A stretch of 64,000 nt of DNA, from the NCBI GenBank assembly GCA_036265935.1, contig DATAOB010000011.1, positions 14,641 to 78,640 on the forward strand. Direction: 5' to 3'. Numbering within the stretch: position 1 is the first letter of the stretch; every line of letters starts with the position of its first letter. Made by a program: the position numbers and the translations under genes. This stretch comes from JAFASC01 sp036265935 (GTDB lineage: Bacteria > Pseudomonadota > Alphaproteobacteria > Rhizobiales > Beijerinckiaceae). Below are positions 35,439 to 42,732 of the stretch, one piece after another. The notes beneath the pieces were generated by a model. It did not search any database and was not told the origin of the DNA. It was given only the letters and a program-made list of their open reading frames with translations.

Positions 35439-36234
35439 TCATGCGCTTGTCACAACCCTTGCGAAGACGAGAACGTCGACGTTCTTGGCGCCGCCGCGCA
35501 GCAGCGCGCGCGACGCGGCATTAGCAGTCGCGCCGGAGGTAAGCACGTCATCGACGAGTACGATTCGCGTGCCGTAAATCCGCGGCTTCGCCTCCTCGGG
35601 CACGCGGAAAGCGCCCTGGACATTGCCGGCGCGCTGAGGCCAGCTTAGCCCCACTTGCGGCGGGGTTTGCTTCACCCTGACCAGCGCCTGCGTATCGACC
35701 GGAACGGCGCATGCCTGCGAGACGCAGCGCGCCAGCGCCGCAGCCTGATTGAAGCGGCGCGAGATCAGCCGGAAGCCGGTGGAGCGGCACCGGCACGATC
35801 AGGTCGGCCTCCTCGAGGATTTCAGCCCCGGCGCGCGCCATCCGCGCTCCCATGGGGCCGGCAAGTTCGAGGCGATCAATGTATTTGAGGTGATGGACGA
35901 GCCGGCGCGCCGGCCCATCGTCATAGCGCGCGACGGCGCGGGCTCGGCCGAACACCGGCAGATCGGCCATCGCCTCGGGCGAGATCAGCCCTGGGCTGCG
36001 CATATCCTGGGCGAAGGGCGTTCCGAGCCGCTCGCAATAGGGCCGCTCGATGAAGCGCATCTCGCCCCAGCAGGCAGGGCAGAGCGCGTGATGGGCAGCC
36101 GTGGCCTTGCGGCAGGCGAGGCAGGCAGGCGGGTAGACGATGTCGAGCGCGCGGCTGTCGGTCGCGCGAAGCGCGGCGACAATCCGTGCCGCGTCGGGCC
36201 GACTGCGGAAGGTTTCGAGCAAGCTCAGGGCCAT
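35439..36234 (-). pseudogene. comF: ComF-family phosphoribosyltransferase, one frameshift
   Basis: The 5' part encodes MALSLLETFRSRPD, a zinc-knuckle-like CLACRK and CPACWG pair, and VPVPLHR; after about 35779 the family sequence continues in a different frame (RLISRRFNQAAALARCVS) to the PRPP-binding VLVDDVLTSGATANAASRAL and the stop at 35439. An extra C in the CCGG context accounts for it. The restored protein would be about 265 residues. ComF proteins act in DNA uptake or nucleotide salvage. Since comF is widely kept, an error in the sequence is as likely as real loss. Confidence 0.82.
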
Positions 36235-36275
36235 CGGCTTTTGACGCTAACGGCCCCGCTTCTTAAGTAAAGGGC

Positions 36276-37157
36276 TTGACCGCGCCCCCTTCGCTTTTTG
36301 ATCGAGCGCTGATCCGCCGCCGGCTGGCGCGCGCCTCCGCCGCGCCCGCACATTTCCTTCTCGACCGCGTCGCCGCGGATTTCGCCGAGCGCCTGTCGCT
36401 TGTGTCGCGCCCGTTCCCGCGGGCGCTCGATCTGGGCACGCCCGGGCCGCAGATCGCCGCGGTGCTTGGGCGTGACCCGGAGCGGCTGGTGATTCACGTC
36501 GGGCCGCTTTTCGACAAAACCGCCCGGGGTTTCTCTGCCGTTGCGGACGAAGAGGCGCTGCCCTTCGCCCCCGAAAGCTTCGACCTCGTCGCCTCGGCGC
36601 TATCGCTGCAATGGACCAACGATTTGCCCGGCGTGCTCGTGCAAATCCGCCGCACGCTGGCACCCGACGGGCTATTTCTTGCCGCGATGGTCGGCGGACA
36701 GAGCCTCACCGAACTGCGCACGGCACTCACCGCCGCCGAGGCGGAACTCACCGGCGGCGCCAGCCCCCGCGTCGCGCCGTTTGCCGATGTCCGCGATCTC
36801 GGGCAGCTCCTGCAGCGCGCCGGTTTCGCCCTGCCCGTGACCGATATCGAGCCGATCATCGTGCGTTATGCGTCGATGCTTGCGCTCATGCGCGATCTGC
36901 GCGGCATGGGCGCGACGAATGCGCTGACCGAGCGCAGCCGGCTGCCGCTGCGACGCGCCGTCCTGATGCGCGCGGCACAGACTTACGCGGAGCGCTTCGC
37001 CGATGCGGACGGGCGCGTGCGCGCCACGTTCGAGATCGTCTGGCTCTCGGGCTGGGCGCCGCACGCAAGCCAGCAGAAACCGCTGGCGCCGGGCTCGGCG
37101 CGCATGCGGCTGGCGGATGCGCTGAACGCACGCGAGGAGCGATTGCCGCGCGACTAG
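36276..37157 (+). CDS. Class I methyltransferase-fold protein, NDUFAF5/BioC-like
   Basis: A 293-residue protein, divergent from comF. It shows a degenerate SAM loop (RALDLGTPGPQIAAVLG), FDLVASALSLQWTNDLP and VQIRRTLAPDGLFLAAMVGG. These match the alphaproteobacterial relatives of mitochondrial NDUFAF5, a complex I assembly factor, and more distantly BioC. The start is a TTG (36276) after AAGTAAAGG; no better start fits. Which reaction it carries out is unresolved. Confidence 0.82.
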   Translation: MTAPPSLFDRALIRRRLARASAAPAHFLLDRVAADFAERLSLVSRPFPRALDLGTPGPQIAAVLGRDPERLVIHVGPLFDKTARGFSAVADEEALPFAPESFDLVASALSLQWTNDLPGVLVQIRRTLAPDGLFLAAMVGGQSLTELRTALTAAEAELTGGASPRVAPFADVRDLGQLLQRAGFALPVTDIEPIIVRYASMLALMRDLRGMGATNALTERSRLPLRRAVLMRAAQTYAERFADADGRVRATFEIVWLSGWAPHASQQKPLAPGSARMRLADALNAREERLPRD

Positions 37158-37447
37158 CTTTCACGCGACCAGGCGATGTCGCCCAAATCCTCGCGGAAGG
37201 CGAAGCGCTTCACGTGATCGACGACGACGGTCTGCGTCCGCGTGAGGCTTTCTTCGTCCGGCGCTTCGACATGCATGACGAGCGCCTGCGGCTCGGCCTC
37301 GAAGCGGCAAATGCGATCGTCGGCGAAAGGCACGCGGCCGCGTTCCGGTGTGAACTCCACCGCGAATTTGTGACTCCAGTGCTTGCACACCTGCTGCAGA
37401 TAGCGGCTGGCATTGCCGGTTGCGACGCGGGCGTGGGAAGCGGGCAT
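37154..37447 (-). CDS. DUF2218 family protein
   Basis: A 97-residue protein reading ASRYLQQVCKHWSHKFAVEF, then RICRFEAEPQALVMHVEAPD and VVVDHVKRFAFREDL. This is the DUF2218 pattern, a small cytoplasmic domain often found near siderophore or iron-uptake genes; no such genes are adjacent here. It converges on the preceding methyltransferase gene with a four-base overlap of the ends. Confidence 0.85.
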   Translation of the reverse strand: MPASHARVATGNASRYLQQVCKHWSHKFAVEFTPERGRVPFADDRICRFEAEPQALVMHVEAPDEESLTRTQTVVVDHVKRFAFREDLGDIAWSRES

Positions 37448-37478
37448 GCAGTTCTCTACCGCATCGCGCGGTGGTGTG

Positions 37479-37988
37479 TCATTTATCCGCTCGTCGATGC
37501 GACACGATTGCGCGTGCCGTGAACGGCATCACATACCAGAGCGCCGCGAGGAATGCAGCCATCGCCACCGCGATCCAAAAGCTCGCCTGATCGTTGTCGA
37601 GCACCAGATGGCCGAGAATGTAGATCTCGAAGCAAAGGGCGGTGAGCAGCGGCAACATTGACACCGCGATCATAAACGAGGCGAGCTGAATAAAAAAACG
37701 CGAAACGCTGTGCTGCTCGGCAATGCGGTGATAGGCGGCGGGCGCCATGATCAGCCCGATCGCCGCGCCGACGAGCAGAAGCGCACAATAATGCAGGAGC
37801 TGCTGGCCCGCCGGAATCTGCGGAAAACGCTGGTTGAAGACGGCGATAAGCTGGAACCCGAATAGCGCTTGGATGCCGGGAAGAACCATGCGGGCTTCTT
37901 CGATGGCGTTTTGCGCCCGCTTGTCGAGCTCTTCCTTGTCGAGGTCGTCGCGGGATTGGTCTTCTTTGTCCTGCTGCTTGTCGCTCAT
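37479..37988 (-). CDS. DUF6328-like four-helix membrane protein
   Basis: A 169-residue protein with a charged, acidic N-terminal 30 residues (MSDKQQDKEDQSRDDLDKEE) and about four membrane helices after VLPGIQALFGFQLIAVFNQRF. The PGIQALFGFQL and HRIAEQ stretches resemble the DUF6328 family of unknown function. It lies eight bases after xerC on the same strand. Confidence 0.75.
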   Translation of the reverse strand: MSDKQQDKEDQSRDDLDKEELDKRAQNAIEEARMVLPGIQALFGFQLIAVFNQRFPQIPAGQQLLHYCALLLVGAAIGLIMAPAAYHRIAEQHSVSRFFIQLASFMIAVSMLPLLTALCFEIYILGHLVLDNDQASFWIAVAMAAFLAALWYVMPFTARAIVSHRRADK

Positions 37989-37995
37989 GTTTTTC

Positions 37996-39000
37996 TTAGC
38001 CCGCCCGCGGATGCGCCGACTTATAGGCCGCGAGCAACCGCGCCGTATCGACGGCCGTATAGAGCTGCGTCGTCGAAAGCGACGCGTGTCCGAGAAGTTC
38101 CTGGATCGTGCGCAAATCGCCGCCGCGGCTCAACAGATGCGTCGCAAATGAATGGCGCAGCGCATGCGGCGTGGCGGAGTGAGGCAGGCCGAGCGCGCCG
38201 CGCATGCGCTCGACGGCGAGCTGGATGATCCGCGGCGATAGCGGCCCGCCGCGCGCGCCGACGAAGAGCGGGCCTTCCGGTGTAAGCGGGAAGGGACAGA
38301 GCTCGAGATAAGCCTCGATCGCCTCCTGGACCTTGCGAATCACCGGGACCGTGCGGGTCTTGCGGCCCTTACCGAGCACGGTCACGTGATCGCGGCCTCC
38401 GACCGGCGCCTCGCCGCGCTTGAGACCGAGCGCCTCCGAGATGCGCAGGCCGGAGCCATAGAGCAGCGCCAGCACGGCGGCGTCGCGGGCGAGCACCCAG
38501 GGCGCGCGAAGCTCCCCCGCCCGGCTCTCCACCTCCCCCAGAGCACGCGCGCCATTGATCGACAGCGGCTTCGGCAGGCTGCGGGCGAGCTTCGGCGTCC
38601 GCACAGATGCAAATACGCCGAGCTTGCCCTTGCTCTGCCGCTCAAGAAAGCGGGCGAAAGAGCGGATGCCGGCAAGCGATCGCAAGAGCGAGCGGCTGCC
38701 GACCTCTTCGCCCCGGCGGCTTGCGAGAAAGGCGCGAAGGTCGGCGCCGCTTAGCTCGGCGAGCGAGGTCAGCGATGGCGGCTCGCCCATATGCTCCGTC
38801 AGGAATTGCAGGAACTGCCGGAGGTCACGGGCGTAAGCCTCGGCGGTATGCGGCGAGACGCGCCGCTCGCCGGTGAGGTGTGCAATCCAGGCATTGGCTT
38901 CGGCTGCCAGGTCCGCCGCGGCGGGAAATGCTAATCGCGGCGGGGCTTCAGCAGCGATGTCGCGGGGGTGTCGAGCCATGTCGCGAGCTTCGCCCGCCAA
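37996..39000 (-). CDS. xerC: XerC, tyrosine recombinase
   Basis: A 334-residue site-specific recombinase for chromosome-dimer resolution at dif. The SAM-like core-binding domain (HLTGERRVSPHTAEAYARDL) precedes the catalytic domain with the conserved residues in GSGLRISEAL (Arg), VLGKGRKTRTVP (Lys), HALRHSFATHLLSRGGDLRT (His-x-x-Arg), GHASLSTTQLYT (His, Tyr). An ATG seven codons downstream (38979) is an alternative start. Housekeeping context argues for XerC rather than a phage integrase. Confidence 0.93.
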   Translation of the reverse strand: MAGEARDMARHPRDIAAEAPPRLAFPAAADLAAEANAWIAHLTGERRVSPHTAEAYARDLRQFLQFLTEHMGEPPSLTSLAELSGADLRAFLASRRGEEVGSRSLLRSLAGIRSFARFLERQSKGKLGVFASVRTPKLARSLPKPLSINGARALGEVESRAGELRAPWVLARDAAVLALLYGSGLRISEALGLKRGEAPVGGRDHVTVLGKGRKTRTVPVIRKVQEAIEAYLELCPFPLTPEGPLFVGARGGPLSPRIIQLAVERMRGALGLPHSATPHALRHSFATHLLSRGGDLRTIQELLGHASLSTTQLYTAVDTARLLAAYKSAHPRAG

Positions 39001-39021
39001 AATGAAGGAAGCCTTGCCGGC

Positions 39022-39345
39022 TCAGCTCGCCGCTTTGATCTGCGCGACCGCCTGGGTCATGAACTCGCTCATCGCTCGCCTGATGCGGTGCTCGGACATA
39101 TCGATCCCGGCGGCATCGAAGTCGCGGCGCAATTTGCGATAGACGTCCTCCTCGCCCTGCTCCGCCACGTCGGCGGCGATGACCTCCTTGGAATAAGTCT
39201 CGGCGTCCGCGCCGCTCTTGCCGAGTTTCTCGGCCGCCCAAAGCCCCAGCATCTTGTTGCGGCGCGCTTGCGCCCTGAACCGCAGCGCTTCGTCATGCGC
39301 GAATTTTTTCTCGAAACTGTCCTCGCGCTTGTCGAACGTAGTCAT
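39022..39345 (-). CDS. DUF1476 protein, ATP-synthase inhibitor (zeta subunit) family
   Basis: A 107-residue protein starting MTTFDKREDSFEKKFAHDEA. Alphaproteobacterial members of this family are the zeta inhibitor of F1FO-ATPase, with the inhibitory segment in the N-terminal helix seen here. The remainder is a four-helix bundle. It is divergent from purC, a neighbourhood kept across the class. The upstream extension to 39384 lacks family character. Confidence 0.92.
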   Translation of the reverse strand: MTTFDKREDSFEKKFAHDEALRFRAQARRNKMLGLWAAEKLGKSGADAETYSKEVIAADVAEQGEEDVYRKLRRDFDAAGIDMSEHRIRRAMSEFMTQAVAQIKAAS

Positions 39346-39666
39346 TCCTTCCTCCGAATGGCAGCGGCTCCCGAAAGCGGCCACAAAGGGGATATACGGA
39401 TCGGGCTCTCGAAGGCTAGTCCGCCGCGCCGTGCGAGAGCCTCTCTCTCCCAGCGGAACCCGGTCTAGCCCCGTTCACCACCTGGTGGGCGGCTTGTGGC
39501 GGAGGTTCGGACCGGCGGGTTGTAACCCGGAAGTGAAGAGGTTACTTCCCTCGCAAGGCCGAGGTCGCAGGATGGACACCTCGCCGGACGGCTTCGGGCC
39601 GGTCGCGGGGGCATAACAGGAGCCACGGCCAGTCTCATGGATTTCCTCAAGCCCCGGTTGATCCCG
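39346..39666 (+). promoter_or_regulatory. purC leader region with paired hairpins
   Basis: A 320-base gap between divergent DUF1476 and purC. Two adjacent stems stand out: CGGGTT/AACCCG (39516-39521 with 39524-39529) and GGAAGTGA/TTACTTCC (39529-39536 with 39542-39549). They sit over 100 bases before purC and could belong to a structured 5' leader. It matches no riboswitch that I recognise. The segment near 39380-39480 shows nothing clear. Confidence 0.45.
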
Positions 39667-40431
39667 ATGAATCGCCGCCGTCGCATCTACGAAGGCAAGG
39701 CCAAGGTCCTGTACGAGGGCCCCGAGCCCGGCACCTTGATCCAGCACTTCAAGGACGATGCGACCGCCTTCAACGCCAAGAAGCACGAGGTGATCGACGG
39801 CAAGGGGGTCCTGAACAACCGGATCTCGGAGTTCGTCTTCCAAAATCTCAACGACATCGGCGTCCCGACGCACTTCATCCGCCGGCTGAACATGCGCGAG
39901 CAGCTGATCCGCGAAGTCGAGATTGTGCCGCTGGAAGTGGTGGTGCGCAACGTCGCGGCGGGCTCGCTGGCAACGCGCCTCGGCATCGAAGAAGGCACGC
40001 AGCTGCCGCGCTCGATCATCGAATTCTACTACAAGAACGATGCGCTCAATGATCCGATGGTCTCGGAAGAGCACATCACCGCCTTCGGCTGGGCGAGCCC
40101 GCAGGAGATCGACGACATCATGGCGCTTGCCATCCGCGTCAACGATTTCCTCTCGGGGCTTTTCTTAGGCGTCGGCATCCGGCTCGTCGACTTCAAGATG
40201 GAATGCGGGCGGCTGTGGGAAGGCGACATGATGCGCATCGTCGTCGCCGACGAGATTTCCCCCGATTCCTGCCGGCTGTGGGACATCAAGTCGAAGGACA
40301 AGCTCGACAAGGATCGCTTCCGCCGCGACATGGGCGGGCTGGTCGAGGCCTATACGGAGGTCGCGCGCCGTCTCGGCATCATGCAGGAGAACGAGCCGCC
40401 GCGCACCGGCGGTCCGAGGCTCGTGCAGTAG
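39667..40431 (+). CDS. purC: PurC, SAICAR synthase
   Basis: A 254-residue enzyme joining aspartate to CAIR in purine synthesis. Motifs include RRRIYEGKAKVLYEGPEPG, FKDDATAFNAKKH, PLEVVVRNVAAGSLATRLG, LVDFKMECGR and IVVADEISPDSCRLWD. I favour the ATG at 39667, which gives the usual MNRRRRIYEGKAK opening; an ATG at 39637 with an upstream AGGAG would add ten residues. It is followed by a strong terminator and then by a Uma2 gene before purS. Confidence 0.95.
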   Translation: MNRRRRIYEGKAKVLYEGPEPGTLIQHFKDDATAFNAKKHEVIDGKGVLNNRISEFVFQNLNDIGVPTHFIRRLNMREQLIREVEIVPLEVVVRNVAAGSLATRLGIEEGTQLPRSIIEFYYKNDALNDPMVSEEHITAFGWASPQEIDDIMALAIRVNDFLSGLFLGVGIRLVDFKMECGRLWEGDMMRIVVADEISPDSCRLWDIKSKDKLDKDRFRRDMGGLVEAYTEVARRLGIMQENEPPRTGGPRLVQ

Positions 40432-40453
40432 GCGCAGTTTCTGTGCATTTTCG

Positions 40454-40482
40454 AAAAACCCGCCTTGAGAGGCGGGTTTTTT
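40454..40482 (+). terminator. Intrinsic terminator after purC
   Basis: AAACCCGCC pairs with GGCGGGTTT around a six-base loop (TTGAGA), followed by TTTTTT overlap and a TTTG. It separates purC from the Uma2 gene and purSQ. Confidence 0.93.
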
Positions 40483-40523
40483 GTTTGGGGCGGCTGGCTT
40501 ATATTCGGTGAAGGAGACCGGTG

Positions 40524-41087
40524 ATGGGCATTCCCTTCCGCAATCCAGAGCCGATGACGGCTGACGAATTCTTCGCCTTCACCGCGACGCGCCCCGACGA
40601 AGAGAAGTGGGAGCTGATCGATGGGGAGCCGATCATGAATGCGTCTGCGAGTTTCCTGCACCAAATCATCGTTACCAACCTAATTGTCGAATTGGCATTG
40701 CATCGCCGTGCCAAAAAGGCACCATGGGTGATAATTCCCGGCATCGGTGTTCGCCTTTCCAATACCAGCGTGCCAGTTCCCGATGTGTTGGTTCGGCCGG
40801 ACACGCCAATCATCGGTTCCGAGTGCGATGACATGCTTGTTGCCTTCGAGGTGCTTTCGCCATCGACGGCGGATCGTGATTTGCGGTGGAAAAGACGAGG
40901 CTACGCGTCGCTACCGCCGCTTTCCCAGTACGTAATCGTCGCCCAGGATGGGCTTGAGGTCTTTTCGTATGAGCGGTTGAACGGGTTCGCCGAACGACGG
41001 CTCATCAACGTGGACCAGACGCTCGATCTGCCGGTTCTTGGCGTCTCTCTTCCACTTAGCGACATTTACGCGGGTACCGGCCTTTAG
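40524..41087 (+). CDS. Uma2-family (DUF820) putative endonuclease
   Basis: A 187-residue restriction-endonuclease-fold protein. Core motifs are KWELIDGEPIMNAS, VPVPDVLVRPDTP and LVAFEVLSPSTADRDLRWK, with the PD-(D/E)xK-type acidic residues in VPDVLV and AFEV. The family is abundant in cyanobacteria and some alphaproteobacteria, usually next to mobile DNA, and its role is unsettled. Start at 40524 after AAGGAGACCGG. It separates purC from purS, which normally adjoin. It looks intact. Confidence 0.9.
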   Translation: MGIPFRNPEPMTADEFFAFTATRPDEEKWELIDGEPIMNASASFLHQIIVTNLIVELALHRRAKKAPWVIIPGIGVRLSNTSVPVPDVLVRPDTPIIGSECDDMLVAFEVLSPSTADRDLRWKRRGYASLPPLSQYVIVAQDGLEVFSYERLNGFAERRLINVDQTLDLPVLGVSLPLSDIYAGTGL

Positions 41088-41167
41088 TCGAGGCGAGGTG
41101 CGAACCCGGTGATTGCTTTGATCAGCTTCGCCCCGCTAACGCTGCCCAAGCCCCACATTGAGGTCTC

Positions 41168-41407
41168 ATGAAAGCGCGCGTCACCGTCACTCTCAAGATC
41201 GGCATTCTCGACCCGCAGGGCAAGGCCATCGAGGGCGCGCTCCGCTCGCTCGGGATCGAGGGGATTGCCAGTGTGCGCCAGGGCAAGGTCTTCGACGTCG
41301 AGGTCGAAACGACGGATCGCACGCGTGCACAAAGCCTGCTCGAACAGGCCTGCGACAAGCTGCTCGCGAACACTGTCGTCGAAAACTATCGCGTCGAGCT
41401 GATCTGA
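41168..41407 (+). CDS. purS: PurS, FGAM synthase small subunit
   Basis: A 79-residue protein, starting MKARVTVTLKIGILDPQGKA and ending VENYRVELI. PurS bridges PurL and PurQ in the three-part formylglycinamidine ribonucleotide synthase and helps pass ammonia. Ten bases separate it from purQ. Normal length. Confidence 0.96.
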   Translation: MKARVTVTLKIGILDPQGKAIEGALRSLGIEGIASVRQGKVFDVEVETTDRTRAQSLLEQACDKLLANTVVENYRVELI

Positions 41408-41417
41408 GTCCGCCTGA

Positions 41418-42119
41418 ATGAAAGCCGCGATCATCCTCTTCCCTGGCTCCAATCGCGAAGGCGATGCGGCGCGCGCCATCCGGCAAGCTTCCGGCCGTGC
41501 ACCGGATATCGTCTGGCATGCGGAGCACAAGCTTCCCGCCGGCACCGATCTCGTCGTGCTGCCCGGCGGGTTTGCCTACGGCGATTATCTGCGCTGCGGC
41601 GCGATTGCCGGCCGCGCGGCGATCATGGATGCGGTCCGTGCGCATGCGGCGCGCGGCGGTTATGTGCTCGGCATCTGCAATGGATTCCAAATTCTATGCG
41701 AAGCTGGACTTCTGCCCGGCGTACTCATGCGCAATTCGAAAATGCGCTTCGTCTGCCGCATGCAGCACTTACGCGTCGAGCGTAACGACACGGCTTTTAC
41801 CAGCGCTTATGCGCATCATCGGGTGATCAAGGTTGCGATCGCCCACGGCGAGGGCAATTACACCGCCGATGACGAGACCTATGCCCGGCTCGAAGGCGAG
41901 AACCGCGTCGCGTTTCGCTATTGCGATGCCCAAGGGGATGTCGGCGCGGCGAATCCGAACGGGTCCGCGAGCGACATTGCCGGCGTCTATTCGGAAAAAC
42001 TCAACGTGCTCGGCCTGATGCCGCATCCGGAAAATCTCATCGATCCGCTGATTGGCGGCACGGATGGGCGCGGGATGTTCGAGAGTCTGGTGAAGGAATT
42101 GGCAGTCGCAGCAGCATAG
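41418..42119 (+). CDS. purQ: PurQ, FGAM synthase glutaminase subunit
   Basis: A 233-residue class I amidotransferase. The nucleophile is in YVLGICNGFQILCEAGLLPG; catalytic His and Glu lie in GLMPHPENL. The opening KAAIILFPGSNREGDA is standard. It releases ammonia from glutamine for PurL. Next comes a mazE-like antitoxin gene 47 bases on, not purL directly. Confidence 0.97.
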   Translation: MKAAIILFPGSNREGDAARAIRQASGRAPDIVWHAEHKLPAGTDLVVLPGGFAYGDYLRCGAIAGRAAIMDAVRAHAARGGYVLGICNGFQILCEAGLLPGVLMRNSKMRFVCRMQHLRVERNDTAFTSAYAHHRVIKVAIAHGEGNYTADDETYARLEGENRVAFRYCDAQGDVGAANPNGSASDIAGVYSEKLNVLGLMPHPENLIDPLIGGTDGRGMFESLVKELAVAAA

Positions 42120-42166
42120 CTCATTGCGCCCGATAGTGTAACGCGTTACAATCCGAGGCGTTTCGG

Positions 42167-42382
42167 ATGATTGAAATGGCCAATCCTGCCCAGCGAATGA
42201 AGGCAATGCGCGAGCGCCGACGCACCAAAGGCTTGCGCGAGGTCCGTCTCGTCGTGCCTGATGCGCGCGACCCGGCCGTGCGTGCGCGTGTCGCCGAGGA
42301 GGTTCGGAACTTGAATCCGGAGCACGAAGCGGAAGCGATGAGGTGGATCGAGGCCGTTTCAATCTTCGATGAAACGCGGTGA
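42167..42382 (+). CDS. MazE-like antitoxin (DUF3018 type)
   Basis: A 71-residue protein (68 if the ATG at 42176 is used) reading ANPAQRMKAMRERRRTKGLR, then VVPDARDPAVRARVAEEV and a C-terminal tail AMRWIEAVSIFDE. This pattern is found upstream of MazF/PemK toxins, which it neutralises. The stop overlaps the toxin ATG by 14 bases, so the pair were translationally coupled. It is intact while the toxin carries a stop. Confidence 0.85.
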   Translation: MIEMANPAQRMKAMRERRRTKGLREVRLVVPDARDPAVRARVAEEVRNLNPEHEAEAMRWIEAVSIFDETR

Positions 42383-42716
42383 CGTGGTTACGGTCGCCTT
42401 ATCAGGCGATTACGGAAAGCCTCGGCCGGCCGTCATAGTCTAATCGGATGTCCTGCCAAGCAGTCACGCCCCCGTCGTCGTCTGCCAAATGACGTCCGAA
42501 CTGGAGCGTGTTTCAACCTTTCGGGTTGCGATCGATCCTTCTGATGAAAATGGTTTGCGGCTTCCGTCGCAAGTCATGGCGGATAAGCCGGCTTCGATCT
42601 TGCGCGAACGGGTCGGCCGCGTCATCGGACGCTTAAGCCCACCCGACATGGGCAGAGTCGACGTCGCACTGGCTTTCGTCTTGGGTCTAGCAGTCGATTC
42701 TGCGCGGTCCGAATAG
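42369..42716 (+). pseudogene. MazF/PemK-like mRNA interferase with an in-frame stop at codon 25
   Basis: The frame reads MKRGDVVTVALSGDYGKPRP, AVIV, then TAA at 42441-42443, then SDVLPSSHAPVVVCQMTSEL and RLPSQVMADKPASILRERVG to a stop at 42716. Both sides match the MazF fold without any frame change, and a glutamine codon (CAA) is expected at the TAA, so a single C-to-T change would explain it. The full product would be 115 residues. Restart downstream would lose the N-terminal catalytic strand. Confidence 0.88.
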
Positions 42717-42732
42717 CCGGCAAGGACTTCTC

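Noticed and set aside
37996..39000. Tyrosine recombinase as a phage integrase
   Set aside because: Length, motifs and housekeeping neighbours fit XerC; no phage genes or attachment repeats nearby.
40521..41087. Uma2 gene as part of a transposon
   Set aside because: No inverted repeats, target duplication or transposase seen around it.
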